Shown here one piece after another: positions 18,348 through 26,396 of a DNA stretch of 64,000 nt. Position numbers and translations under genes: made by a program. Positions within the stretch are counted from its first letter, which is position 1. The number at the start of each line of letters is the position of its first letter. Source of the DNA: Prevotella nigrescens (GTDB lineage: Bacteria > Bacteroidota > Bacteroidia > Bacteroidales > Bacteroidaceae); NCBI RefSeq assembly GCF_031191185.1, contig NZ_CP133465.1:802001-866000 (forward strand), read 5' to 3'. The notes beneath the pieces were generated by a model. That model did no database searches, was not told where the DNA came from, and saw nothing but the letters and a program-made list of their open reading frames with translations.

Positions 18348-20093
18348 TTATACCTCCTCTTCTTTCAGTTGCCATTTACTTACTTGTTCTTGCGTCTCCG
18401 TCATATTGCGGTACAGAGAACAGTCTTTCAGCAGTTCTTGGTGTGTTCCTTTTGAGACAACCTGCCCCTTGTCCATCACAACAATACGCTCCATATCCTG
18501 AATAGTATTGAGACGGTGAGCAATGGTAATGACGGTCTTGTTGCGCTGCAATTCATCAAGAGCTTCTTGGATTAGTTTCTCATTCTCTCCGTCCAATGCG
18601 GCAGTGGCTTCATCGAGAATAACTATTGGAGAGTCTTTGAGTAACATTCGGGCAATGGAAATACGCTGTTTTTCTCCGCCGGAGAATTTTACGCCAGCTT
18701 CGCCTGCGAGCGTATCATAACCATTCGGCAATCCCATGATAAAATCATGAATACGAGCACGCTCTGCTGCCATTTCCACTTCCTTTTGTGTGGCTGTAGG
18801 TTTTCCTATACGGATATTGTCCCGAATAGTTGTGTTAAAGAGAAAAACCTCCTGCTGTACCATCGAAAAATAATCAGCGATATTACGTTCGGAGAGTTCC
18901 GTAATATTCTCTCCTCCTAGTCGGATAGTACCTGTTTGAGGTTGCCAGAACCCCATCATCAGACTTGCCAATGTGGTTTTTCCCGATCCGGATTCGCCGA
19001 CGATAGCTGTATGACTTCCTTTCGAAAATTGAAGACATACATCTTTCAGCGCATTGTCTTCCTTGTTTGGATAGGAAAATGTAACATGCTCGAAACAAAC
19101 ATCCGTTTGTGTCGTATCCGTTTTCTTGTCAGCAGTTTCCTTTGTCTGTACCTCTGTAATGGACTGTACTTTTGCCAACGACTGACCATAGACGATTCGG
19201 AAATGTTGGAATGTTGCCAACTTAGCAAAAGAGGACGAGAACAATCCACCCAATATCAGGGCAAGAATAAAACGGGCTACAGTTAATTCGCCCGAACTCA
19301 TCATCCATAGTCCAATAAGGGTCATTACCACGATACCACCTTCCAAGAACATCGTTATCAATGTCATGGGAACAGTAACACTAAACATGCTCCGCTTTAC
19401 CCAACGGATGTAGTCGCGCATACCATCAAGTACCCGTTTCGTTCTGTTCTCCTCGTTACTGAAGGCTTTGATTACCGATATGGTAGCCACATATTCCAAA
19501 AGGTCTTCCGACATTTTTTGCGTACTTTCCATAAAGTGTTGAAAGCTCCTTCCCCAAAGTGTTTTGACAGCCATTTGCAGAAGAAATGCTACAGGCAAAA
19601 GAGAAATGAGCGACAGCCCCAAACGCCAGTCCAACACCATAATAATTACCCAGAGTAAGGCAGGAAAAAGCGTAGCCGAAAGGATTTCGGGTAATCCATG
19701 TGCTAAATAAATTTCAATTTGTTCCACATCGTGGTTGATAATATTCACCAAGTCGCCAACTTTCCGTTCTTGAAAGAAACCGAGCGGCAAGCGTTGCAGA
19801 TGACTTATGATACGCAACCTCAATCGTGTAAGGGCATTGTAAGCCGACCGGTGTGCCCGCCAAATGGAGGTTCCATAGAATACGCCTCGAAGCATTGCAA
19901 ATAGTATCATTATTCCTCCAATACCCCAAACTATTAAGGGAGAGAGTGTGCCATTCATCAGCTTGTCCACTGCCCACACTACCAGCAGTATAGGGAGTGT
20001 ACCTAAAATAAGGTGCAATATGACCACTGCATTGGAGAGCAGGCTGCGGCTCTCCCGTTCCTCATCAAGAGGTCTGACTTTTTGTTTATCCAT
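18348..20093 (-). CDS. ABC transporter, fused permease and ATPase (first subunit)
   Basis: A 581-residue half-transporter with an N-terminal permease of about six helices (from about residue 20). The ATPase domain has Walker A VGESGSGKTTL near 366, Q-loop MVQQEVFLF, signature FSGGEKQRISIA, Walker B IVILDEATAALD and IAHRLNTI. Both ATP sites of the presumed heterodimer look intact. It is first in the operon; its -7 box is TACTTTTG on the minus strand at 20129-20122, 29 bases upstream. Divergent from the TonB receptor gene, with a shared 200-base regulatory region, which ties it to the outer-membrane uptake genes. Confidence 0.88.
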   Translation of the reverse strand: MDKQKVRPLDEERESRSLLSNAVVILHLILGTLPILLVVWAVDKLMNGTLSPLIVWGIGGIMILFAMLRGVFYGTSIWRAHRSAYNALTRLRLRIISHLQRLPLGFFQERKVGDLVNIINHDVEQIEIYLAHGLPEILSATLFPALLWVIIMVLDWRLGLSLISLLPVAFLLQMAVKTLWGRSFQHFMESTQKMSEDLLEYVATISVIKAFSNEENRTKRVLDGMRDYIRWVKRSMFSVTVPMTLITMFLEGGIVVMTLIGLWMMSSGELTVARFILALILGGLFSSSFAKLATFQHFRIVYGQSLAKVQSITEVQTKETADKKTDTTQTDVCFEHVTFSYPNKEDNALKDVCLQFSKGSHTAIVGESGSGKTTLASLMMGFWQPQTGTIRLGGENITELSERNIADYFSMVQQEVFLFNTTIRDNIRIGKPTATQKEVEMAAERARIHDFIMGLPNGYDTLAGEAGVKFSGGEKQRISIARMLLKDSPIVILDEATAALDGENEKLIQEALDELQRNKTVITIAHRLNTIQDMERIVVMDKGQVVSKGTHQELLKDCSLYRNMTETQEQVSKWQLKEEEV

Positions 20094-20292
20094 ATATGTG
20101 TCGTTTTGATTTTTTCTGCTGCAAAAGTACGGCTACAAACAGGAATAAAATAACCCCAATAAGCATTACACTGCCCCAAAACAACAATTTGCTCGCATAT
20201 AAACGCAACAGGGGTATAAGCGTGGATAATAGGGTTATTTATTTGCTCGGCAGGTAAGTACCTTTGCACAGAATCTCACAAACAAATATGAT
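20094..20292. promoter_or_regulatory. Divergent regulatory region of the uptake island
   Basis: Holds two opposed -7 boxes: TACTTTTG on the minus strand (20129-20122) for the ABC operon and TACCTTTG on the plus strand (20259-20266) for the TonB receptor. Between them AAATAACCC (20148-20156) and GGGTTATTT (20232-20240) form a 9-bp inverted repeat, a candidate operator for the AraC-type regulator at 24006. The operator role is inferred. Confidence 0.55.
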
Positions 20293-22668
20293 ATGTCAAT
20301 CAGCTCAATAGTCCATTTATACAAAAGAATGCTCATTGTCGGCTTTCTATTGTTGTGGTCTTTTCCTATGTTTGCACAACTGCAACCAACAGAAATAAAA
20401 GTTATTGATGCAGAAAATGGGAACAGTATAGAATTTGCCGCCGTACATTGGAAAGGTTTGAATGCTCCAACGTACACAAATGGTACGACTACAAACAGGA
20501 AAGGTATTGCAAAACTAAGTGCATCAAGTAATCAAAAACTTATGCTTATGGTAAGTTATGTCGGTTATCAGACCATTACCGATACGATTACTGCAAATGG
20601 GAAGCGTTATACCATAAGACTACTCCCGGAATCAACAGAGTTAGCAGATGTAGTGGTCTTCGGAAAAACAAAAGCACAAGTTCTCAGAGAGTCGCCTGAA
20701 GCAGTTTCTGTAATAAATGCGAAAGAACTTCAAGGCAGATCTATTTCGTTAGAAACCGTTTTGAATAAAACCATAGGTTTGAAAGTTGGGCAGACCGGTG
20801 GTTTGGGAAGCAGTTCGAGAATTATTGTTCATGGATTGGAAGGAAACCGCATTCAAATCTTATGGGACGGAATACCAATGAGTACTTCTGACGGGGCTTT
20901 TTCTCTTGATGAAATTCCGATAGACATTATAGAAAGAATAGAAGTCTATAAGAGTATCATACCCGCCCGTTTCGGATGTGATGGATTGGGGGGAGCCGTC
21001 AATATCGTTACTAAAGAGTTTAGTACGGACTATTTAGATGCCTCGTATGAATTCGGGTCTTACCAAACACACAAAGGAAGCGTCTTCTCTCGCAAGAACT
21101 TTCCAAAGAGTGGCGTTCTACTCGGTGCGGGAGGCTATTATACATCTGCAAAGAATGACTACTCTTTCAGAGTTCCCGAGAGAGAAAACCTGTTGGTAAG
21201 ACGTGACCATGACCGTTTTCGTTCGTATATGTTGAAGGGAAAAATTGCTTTCACGAAACTTTGGTTCGATGAGATTAGTACCGAGTTCGGGTATTACAAT
21301 CGTTTCAATGAAATCCAAGGTATCTTAAAAAACATACAACATGCCGAAAACCAATCAGGAATGTTTATGTTGGAAAACAAACTGATAAAAAGCGGAATGC
21401 TGAACGACCGCCTTAATCTTGAGTCCCATTTCTCCCTTTCACATACAACAAACAATTTTGTGGATACGGCACGAGTTAATCACGATTTCGAAGGAAACAT
21501 ATATCCGAGTCCGAATGGGCAGGGAGAAACAGGAGATGTTCCTCACAACTCAAATGACAAAGGCTTGGAAATCAATGAACGTATCAATTTTGATTACAAG
21601 TTGTCCGCCAATCACAGTTTGAATCTGAACACACTTATTAACTACGCCAGAAGACAACCGAGCGACAACATTGCAAGTCAGCATGCTGGTTTTGTTATCG
21701 GAGGATTTCCCAGCAAAAAGACCAGTGTCATTTCGGGGTTGACTTGGGAGTCAAAACTCTTTGATAAGAAACTGACGAATATGCTCTCCGCAAAGTATTT
21801 CCACCTCCATTCCGAGATAGAAGATTTGACTTCATACGAGATGATTGAGGCTCCGAAGAAAAAGAACAATACGACCTCACAAATAGGCTGGATAGAGGCA
21901 ATAAAATACGAGCCCTTCAGAGGTTTTCACTTGAAAGCATCTTACCAGCGGGCAATACGCCTTCCCAATTCACAAGAACTATTCGGTGATGGTATCATCA
22001 CCTTTCCTGCAGCCGGATTGAGACCAGAGAAAAGCCACAACTTCAATCTGGGGTTCTTAATAGACAAAAATGATGTCCTCGGATTATCGCGATTGCAGTT
22101 TGAAGTGAACAGCTTTTATATGCAGGTAAGCGATATGATAAAACTGATGAAACAACACATGGCAGCCGGATATGTAAACGCAGAAAAGGTACATATTAAA
22201 GGTATAGAAACCGAAATAAAATTGGACATATCGCCAACGGTCTATGCCTACGGGAACCTGACTTATCAGGACGTCCGCGATGTTTTGGACTATTTGCCCG
22301 GCACCCAAGCCCCTAATCCGACAAAAGGATTGCGACTGCCGAATATTCCCTACCTGTTTGCCAACTTCGGAGCGGAATACCACAGCGACCGATTGTTCAA
22401 GAATTGGTATGTCAAGGCATTCTGGGACGGGAAGTTCACGGAAGAGTTCTTCTACTTTTGGGAACTTACTGAATTGCAGAAACGACGTATTCCTCGCAGT
22501 TTCGTCAATGATATTGGTCTGCTATTGACCTACAAGAACAAATATTCCATCGCTTTGGAATGCCACAACCTGATGAATAAAGAAGTGTGGGACCAGTTCC
22601 GCCAACCGTTGGCAGGACGGACATTCCACCTCAAATTCAGATACGTCTTCTCGAAAGGTATTTTATAA
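20293..22668 (+). CDS. TonB-dependent outer-membrane receptor (XusA-like)
   Basis: A 791-residue outer-membrane receptor. The signal peptide (MLIVGFLLLWSFPMFAQ, after a 12-residue lead) precedes a carboxypeptidase-regulatory-like domain (about 35-115), a plug domain (VVVFGKTKAQVLRESPEAVSVI onward, with GGLGSSSRIIVHGLEGNRIQILWDGIPM) and a 22-strand barrel ending in FHLKFRYVFSKGIL. It is followed after 18 bases by a DUF4374 lipoprotein. Receptor plus DUF4374 is the XusA-XusB pairing used by Bacteroides thetaiotaomicron for xenosiderophores. The substrate is inferred; a haem or other metal chelate is possible. Confidence 0.85.
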   Translation: MSISSIVHLYKRMLIVGFLLLWSFPMFAQLQPTEIKVIDAENGNSIEFAAVHWKGLNAPTYTNGTTTNRKGIAKLSASSNQKLMLMVSYVGYQTITDTITANGKRYTIRLLPESTELADVVVFGKTKAQVLRESPEAVSVINAKELQGRSISLETVLNKTIGLKVGQTGGLGSSSRIIVHGLEGNRIQILWDGIPMSTSDGAFSLDEIPIDIIERIEVYKSIIPARFGCDGLGGAVNIVTKEFSTDYLDASYEFGSYQTHKGSVFSRKNFPKSGVLLGAGGYYTSAKNDYSFRVPERENLLVRRDHDRFRSYMLKGKIAFTKLWFDEISTEFGYYNRFNEIQGILKNIQHAENQSGMFMLENKLIKSGMLNDRLNLESHFSLSHTTNNFVDTARVNHDFEGNIYPSPNGQGETGDVPHNSNDKGLEINERINFDYKLSANHSLNLNTLINYARRQPSDNIASQHAGFVIGGFPSKKTSVISGLTWESKLFDKKLTNMLSAKYFHLHSEIEDLTSYEMIEAPKKKNNTTSQIGWIEAIKYEPFRGFHLKASYQRAIRLPNSQELFGDGIITFPAAGLRPEKSHNFNLGFLIDKNDVLGLSRLQFEVNSFYMQVSDMIKLMKQHMAAGYVNAEKVHIKGIETEIKLDISPTVYAYGNLTYQDVRDVLDYLPGTQAPNPTKGLRLPNIPYLFANFGAEYHSDRLFKNWYVKAFWDGKFTEEFFYFWELTELQKRRIPRSFVNDIGLLLTYKNKYSIALECHNLMNKEVWDQFRQPLAGRTFHLKFRYVFSKGIL

Positions 22669-22686
22669 TTCTAAACATAAATAAAA

Positions 22687-23865
22687 ATGAGAACAACATT
22701 GAAGAACATAGCCCTTTCTGCTATGCTGGTCGGCTCCATAGGGCTGACGTCCTGCGACAAGAACGATGACCCGAAACCAACGCCCAATGAGGTGCAACAG
22801 CATTTTGCCTTTGTGCATTATGTGGACAAAAGTGCTTACGTCGGCACGTTCGGTGATTTGACACCTCAAGCCACCGACAACAAGAAAGCATTCGAATTTG
22901 GCTTTGGGTGTTATCTCTTCGCAAAAGGAAACACGGTACTTGTGCCCGAAGGGAAATTCGGAGATAAGGTACACAAGTTTACAAGAGGGGCGCACGGCGA
23001 ACTGCTAAAAGTAGGTACGATGACCTTTGAACAGATGGCGCAACCCGGAGAAATCAATTTCATCGACGAGCAGCGGGCATACGTCGCTTTGCACGGAAGG
23101 GGAAAGATTGCGCTAATCAATACCGCTACGTTGCAAAAAGAGGATGAAATCGACCTCTCGTCTTATGCTGTTCAGGACAATAATCCCGACCCCGGTTGCA
23201 ATGTCATTCGAGACGGAAAGATGTATGTAGCCCTCAACCAGCTCAATTCGCCCCACACCTCCGTACCGGGGACGGGTGCAGAGGTGGCTGTTATTGACCT
23301 TAAAACGAAAAAGACCGAAGTCATTAAGGACAGTCGCACAAGTGTTGTCGGATTGTTCCGTCACTCCGATGCCTTTATGGACGAGCGGGGCGACATCTAC
23401 TTTTACAGTGCGGGCAACAACTTCAACGTTGCCAATAAGGAAGGTTTCTTGCGTATCCGCAAAGGAAGCGACCAATGGGACGCCGACTACCTGTTCAACC
23501 TGTCGAAGACAACCATAAAAGGGATTGGCAAAACGGGGCAGTATATGATTAAGTCTTACTATGCGGGCAATGGCATTGTATATAGTTGCTTGAAAGTAAC
23601 GGATACGGAATTCGGAATACTCAAGAAAGACTTCCAACCCGTGAAAATCGACATTTGGAACAAAACCATCGAAAAACTCGATTTGCCAATGACCGACAGC
23701 AATGGCTCTTTTGCCATAACCCGCTACAAAGATTTCATCGTCTTTGGTATGACGTGCAATAACGGAACGGGCTACTATACCTACAATACCAAGACGGGTG
23801 AATGCTCGCAAACTCCCGTCGTTACTGCCGTGGGAATACCTTCAAGTTTAGTCGCATTTGAGTAA
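22687..23865 (+). CDS. DUF4374 surface lipoprotein (XusB-like)
   Basis: A 392-residue lipoprotein with signal peptide and lipobox GLTSC (Cys at residue 24). The lipobox is followed by DKNDD, an acidic stretch that fits the Bacteroidetes surface-export signal. The mature part (HFAFVHYVDKSAYVGTFGDL, repeated beta units such as VYVALNQL, SFAITRYKDFIVFGM) looks like a beta-propeller of the DUF4374 family. XusB, the characterised member, binds ferric enterobactin and hands it to XusA. Co-transcribed with the receptor and ended by a strong terminator. No PepSY reductase gene (XusC) follows, unlike in B. thetaiotaomicron. Confidence 0.82.
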   Translation: MRTTLKNIALSAMLVGSIGLTSCDKNDDPKPTPNEVQQHFAFVHYVDKSAYVGTFGDLTPQATDNKKAFEFGFGCYLFAKGNTVLVPEGKFGDKVHKFTRGAHGELLKVGTMTFEQMAQPGEINFIDEQRAYVALHGRGKIALINTATLQKEDEIDLSSYAVQDNNPDPGCNVIRDGKMYVALNQLNSPHTSVPGTGAEVAVIDLKTKKTEVIKDSRTSVVGLFRHSDAFMDERGDIYFYSAGNNFNVANKEGFLRIRKGSDQWDADYLFNLSKTTIKGIGKTGQYMIKSYYAGNGIVYSCLKVTDTEFGILKKDFQPVKIDIWNKTIEKLDLPMTDSNGSFAITRYKDFIVFGMTCNNGTGYYTYNTKTGECSQTPVVTAVGIPSSLVAFE

Positions 23866-23875
23866 ATCCCTATCG

Positions 23876-23914
23876 CAAGAGTATTCCCTCAAAAAAGGAA
23901 TACTCTTGTTTTTT
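23876..23914 (+). terminator. Rho-independent terminator of the receptor operon
   Basis: Perfect 12-bp arms CAAGAGTATTCC (23876-23887) and GGAATACTCTTG (23897-23908) followed by six T residues. Confidence 0.93.
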
Positions 23915-23980
23915 ATAGAGTATGCGATTCAACAAGGATAAAAATATAAGAAAATCCTCTTTTTTATCCTTACTTATTTG

Positions 23981-23988
23981 TAAATTTG
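23981..23988 (+). promoter_or_regulatory. -7 box TAAATTTG for the AraC gene
   Basis: TAnnTTTG match. Expected transcription starts a few bases later, so the coding start must be 24006 and not the upstream ATG at 23922. Confidence 0.6.
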
Positions 23989-24005
23989 CAGAAAGGTATA
24001 ATGAT

Positions 24006-24986
24006 ATGACCATAGAATTTTGTGCAATCAATAAGCCAGAAGATTGGATCGAGATGGTTGCCGAGCAATTCGGCACATCGGTAACGAACGATGGTTTTAC
24101 CGTTCCGCCCTCAGTGGGCAGCGGCTTTTTCAAGCAATACTACCCGTTATCATGGCTCACATTGACCTACATCAGTTTCGTATCGTACGAACCGATGACA
24201 ATGGTGCGTCGCTCGGTGGAAAACTCGAAATGGATTCCCGTGATGTTCTATATCAACGAGCATAAGCACGAGCAGATTATCGGCACAAGCACGAAAACGG
24301 TCGGGGTGGACACGCTCGACGGTATCTTTATGCCCTCAAGCAATATCCCTACGGAGTGGACTTTCGCTCCCAAACGGCAGTATGAAAACATTACATTGAC
24401 CTTCAACAAGGATTGGATAGAGCAAATGGATACGGCTCACGAAACCTACATCGGTCGGCTGCTCCGGTCGGACAAGTCTTTTTATCTGTTCGAGACCATC
24501 ACACCTGCGATGCAACAAGTATTGGATGGCATTAAGGCCACAGCCAAAAGCGATGTGCTTTTCTATCCCCTCCATTTGCATGGAAAGGCAATAGAACTGC
24601 TGACGATATTTCTTGAAAAACTCGAAAAACGTTCGGAGGTAAAATCTCTTTCCAACTTGAATTTGAACGATGTGGAGGCTGTCTTCCGTGTCCGTCGTCA
24701 GATTTTACAAAGTTTGAACAACGTACCGAGCATTCCCGAACTGGCACATGAAGCAGCAATGAGCAGTTCCAAACTACAAAAATGCTTCAAACAGGTTATT
24801 GGCAAGGCGATTGCCGAGTATGCCCTATCCGAAAAGATGGAATGGGCAAAACGTTTGCTTTCCACTCGTCTTTACTCTGTATCCGAAGTAGGCTATAAAA
24901 TTGGATATGCCAATCTCAGCCACTTCACAGAGGCTTTCCGAAAATATCACAGAATAAACCCCAAGCAATTTCTCGACTCTCTATAA
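24006..24986 (+). CDS. AraC-family transcriptional regulator
   Basis: A 326-residue regulator. The N-terminal ligand-type domain (MTIEFCAINKPEDWIEMVAEQFGTS) is followed by a C-terminal double helix-turn-helix (about 235-326: SIPELAHEAAMSSSKLQKCFKQVIG, then YSVSEVGYKIGYANLSHFTEAFRKYHRINPKQF). It sits directly after the TonB receptor operon. In yersiniabactin and other siderophore loci the same position is held by AraC regulators (YbtA, PchR) that sense the ferric siderophore; PchR-like activation of the divergent uptake genes is a reasonable hypothesis. The start is set by the promoter at 23981-23988. Confidence 0.85.
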   Translation: MTIEFCAINKPEDWIEMVAEQFGTSVTNDGFTVPPSVGSGFFKQYYPLSWLTLTYISFVSYEPMTMVRRSVENSKWIPVMFYINEHKHEQIIGTSTKTVGVDTLDGIFMPSSNIPTEWTFAPKRQYENITLTFNKDWIEQMDTAHETYIGRLLRSDKSFYLFETITPAMQQVLDGIKATAKSDVLFYPLHLHGKAIELLTIFLEKLEKRSEVKSLSNLNLNDVEAVFRVRRQILQSLNNVPSIPELAHEAAMSSSKLQKCFKQVIGKAIAEYALSEKMEWAKRLLSTRLYSVSEVGYKIGYANLSHFTEAFRKYHRINPKQFLDSL

Positions 24987-25074
24987 GTTTTATGCAATAG
25001 GGATATTACTTGCTATTTGAGGGCTATTTTGCCCTAAGCAATCTTCCGAACTTTGCCTGTAAAAACATCAGGCA

Positions 25075-26370
25075 ATGAAAATAAAAACATTTAAGTTTCA
25101 GTTTTTTGCCGGAGTAACAATCTTTTCATTGTTTTCCGGTATTTCTGTTTATGCGCAATCTCCGAATGAAACGGACTCTCTCCAGACAGAAGAAATCTCG
25201 CAGGATAACCGCATTAAAATCAATGGTTATCTCCGTGCAGGTATTTTTGGCGGAGAAAAGGAAATACGCAATTACTACGGAGAGGGTGCCTTGAAATTAG
25301 AAGTTCCCATCGGCATAAGTGCTTCCGCCTTTTCGGAAGTCCGTTACAGAGCCGATGGTAACAACAATTATAAGTTCGACATCCGCGAGGCTTATGTAAA
25401 TCTTAATCTTGGCAAGTTCGATTTTCGTGTGGGTGAGCAAATCGTTCTTTGGGGACGGGCAGACGGTTTCAATCCGACCAATAACGTTACACCCCAAGAT
25501 TTTTGTGTGTTCTCACCGGAGGAAGACGATAAGCGTCTGGGAAATTTCGTAGTGAAAGGTGTCTTTAATCCTTATCCCTTCCGTATCGAAGTAGATTGGA
25601 TACCCGTTTACAAATCGTCATTGTTCCCTTTCATCGGAAAGCCTATGGGAGATGGGCTTGTATGGAACAATGAAAAACGTCCTTACCGATGGAAGAACCA
25701 GTCTTTCGGAGTGAAAATAGATTTGGAAAAACCTTCTTTCGACCTCTCTCTTTCCTATTACAACGGGTTACATAAATTTCCCGGCATCGCGTATGAAAAG
25801 ACTCCTTCTGAAATCCTTTTATCGCAAGAGCCTTATCGGGTGCATGTTGTCGGAATGGACTTTTCCACCTCATTGGGCAACTACGGATTAAGAGGCGAGT
25901 TTGCCTGTTCACTCCCCGAAAAAAGCAATAATTCCATCTATTCCGTTCCAAATAAGCAAATGGAATATACAATAGGGATTGACCGAAGCTGGGATAATTT
26001 CAGTTTGATTGTACAGTACATAGGTAAGTATATACTGGACTTGGAGACAGACATTAAAGGCAATCCGATAGTTCAGAAACTAAACTCACTGAATCGTATC
26101 GTCTTCACGCAACACGAGCGTTGGAATCATTCGGTTTCGGTCAGACCTGCACTGTCATTACTCCACGAAACATTGAACGTGGAACTGCTCGGACTGTGCC
26201 AGTTCAGCACGAAAGAATACTTCTTCCAACCCAAGATTCGCTATGCCATAGCCGATGCCGTTACGCTTACGGTGGGAGGGCAGCTGTTCTATGGACCGGA
26301 CGACCGTCTATTTGGGATATTGGAAAAGACCAAGAACTCGGTTTTTACGGAGTTGAAAGTTTCGTTTTAG
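25075..26370 (+). CDS. DUF1302-like outer-membrane barrel protein
   Basis: A 431-residue protein with signal peptide (MKIKTFKFQFFAGVTIFSLFSGISVYAQS). Many alternating hydrophobic strands follow (INGYLRAGIFGG, FDFRVGEQIVLWGRADGFNPTNNVTPQDF, ending SVFTELKVSF with terminal Phe), typical of an outer-membrane barrel. The segment RVGEQIVLWGRADGFNPTN resembles DUF1302-type proteins, which are usually encoded with MMPL-type RND transporters. The MMPL gene follows after 26 bases, so they share an operon. The cargo is unknown; lipids or hydrophobic compounds are suggested by the family context. Confidence 0.7.
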   Translation: MKIKTFKFQFFAGVTIFSLFSGISVYAQSPNETDSLQTEEISQDNRIKINGYLRAGIFGGEKEIRNYYGEGALKLEVPIGISASAFSEVRYRADGNNNYKFDIREAYVNLNLGKFDFRVGEQIVLWGRADGFNPTNNVTPQDFCVFSPEEDDKRLGNFVVKGVFNPYPFRIEVDWIPVYKSSLFPFIGKPMGDGLVWNNEKRPYRWKNQSFGVKIDLEKPSFDLSLSYYNGLHKFPGIAYEKTPSEILLSQEPYRVHVVGMDFSTSLGNYGLRGEFACSLPEKSNNSIYSVPNKQMEYTIGIDRSWDNFSLIVQYIGKYILDLETDIKGNPIVQKLNSLNRIVFTQHERWNHSVSVRPALSLLHETLNVELLGLCQFSTKEYFFQPKIRYAIADAVTLTVGGQLFYGPDDRLFGILEKTKNSVFTELKVSF

Positions 26371-26396
26371 ATTATCTAATCTCAAAATAATATCGA

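Noticed and set aside
23922..24005. Longer N-terminus for the AraC regulator
   Set aside because: The -7 box TAAATTTG at 23981-23988 lies inside this extension, so transcripts start after the upstream ATG.
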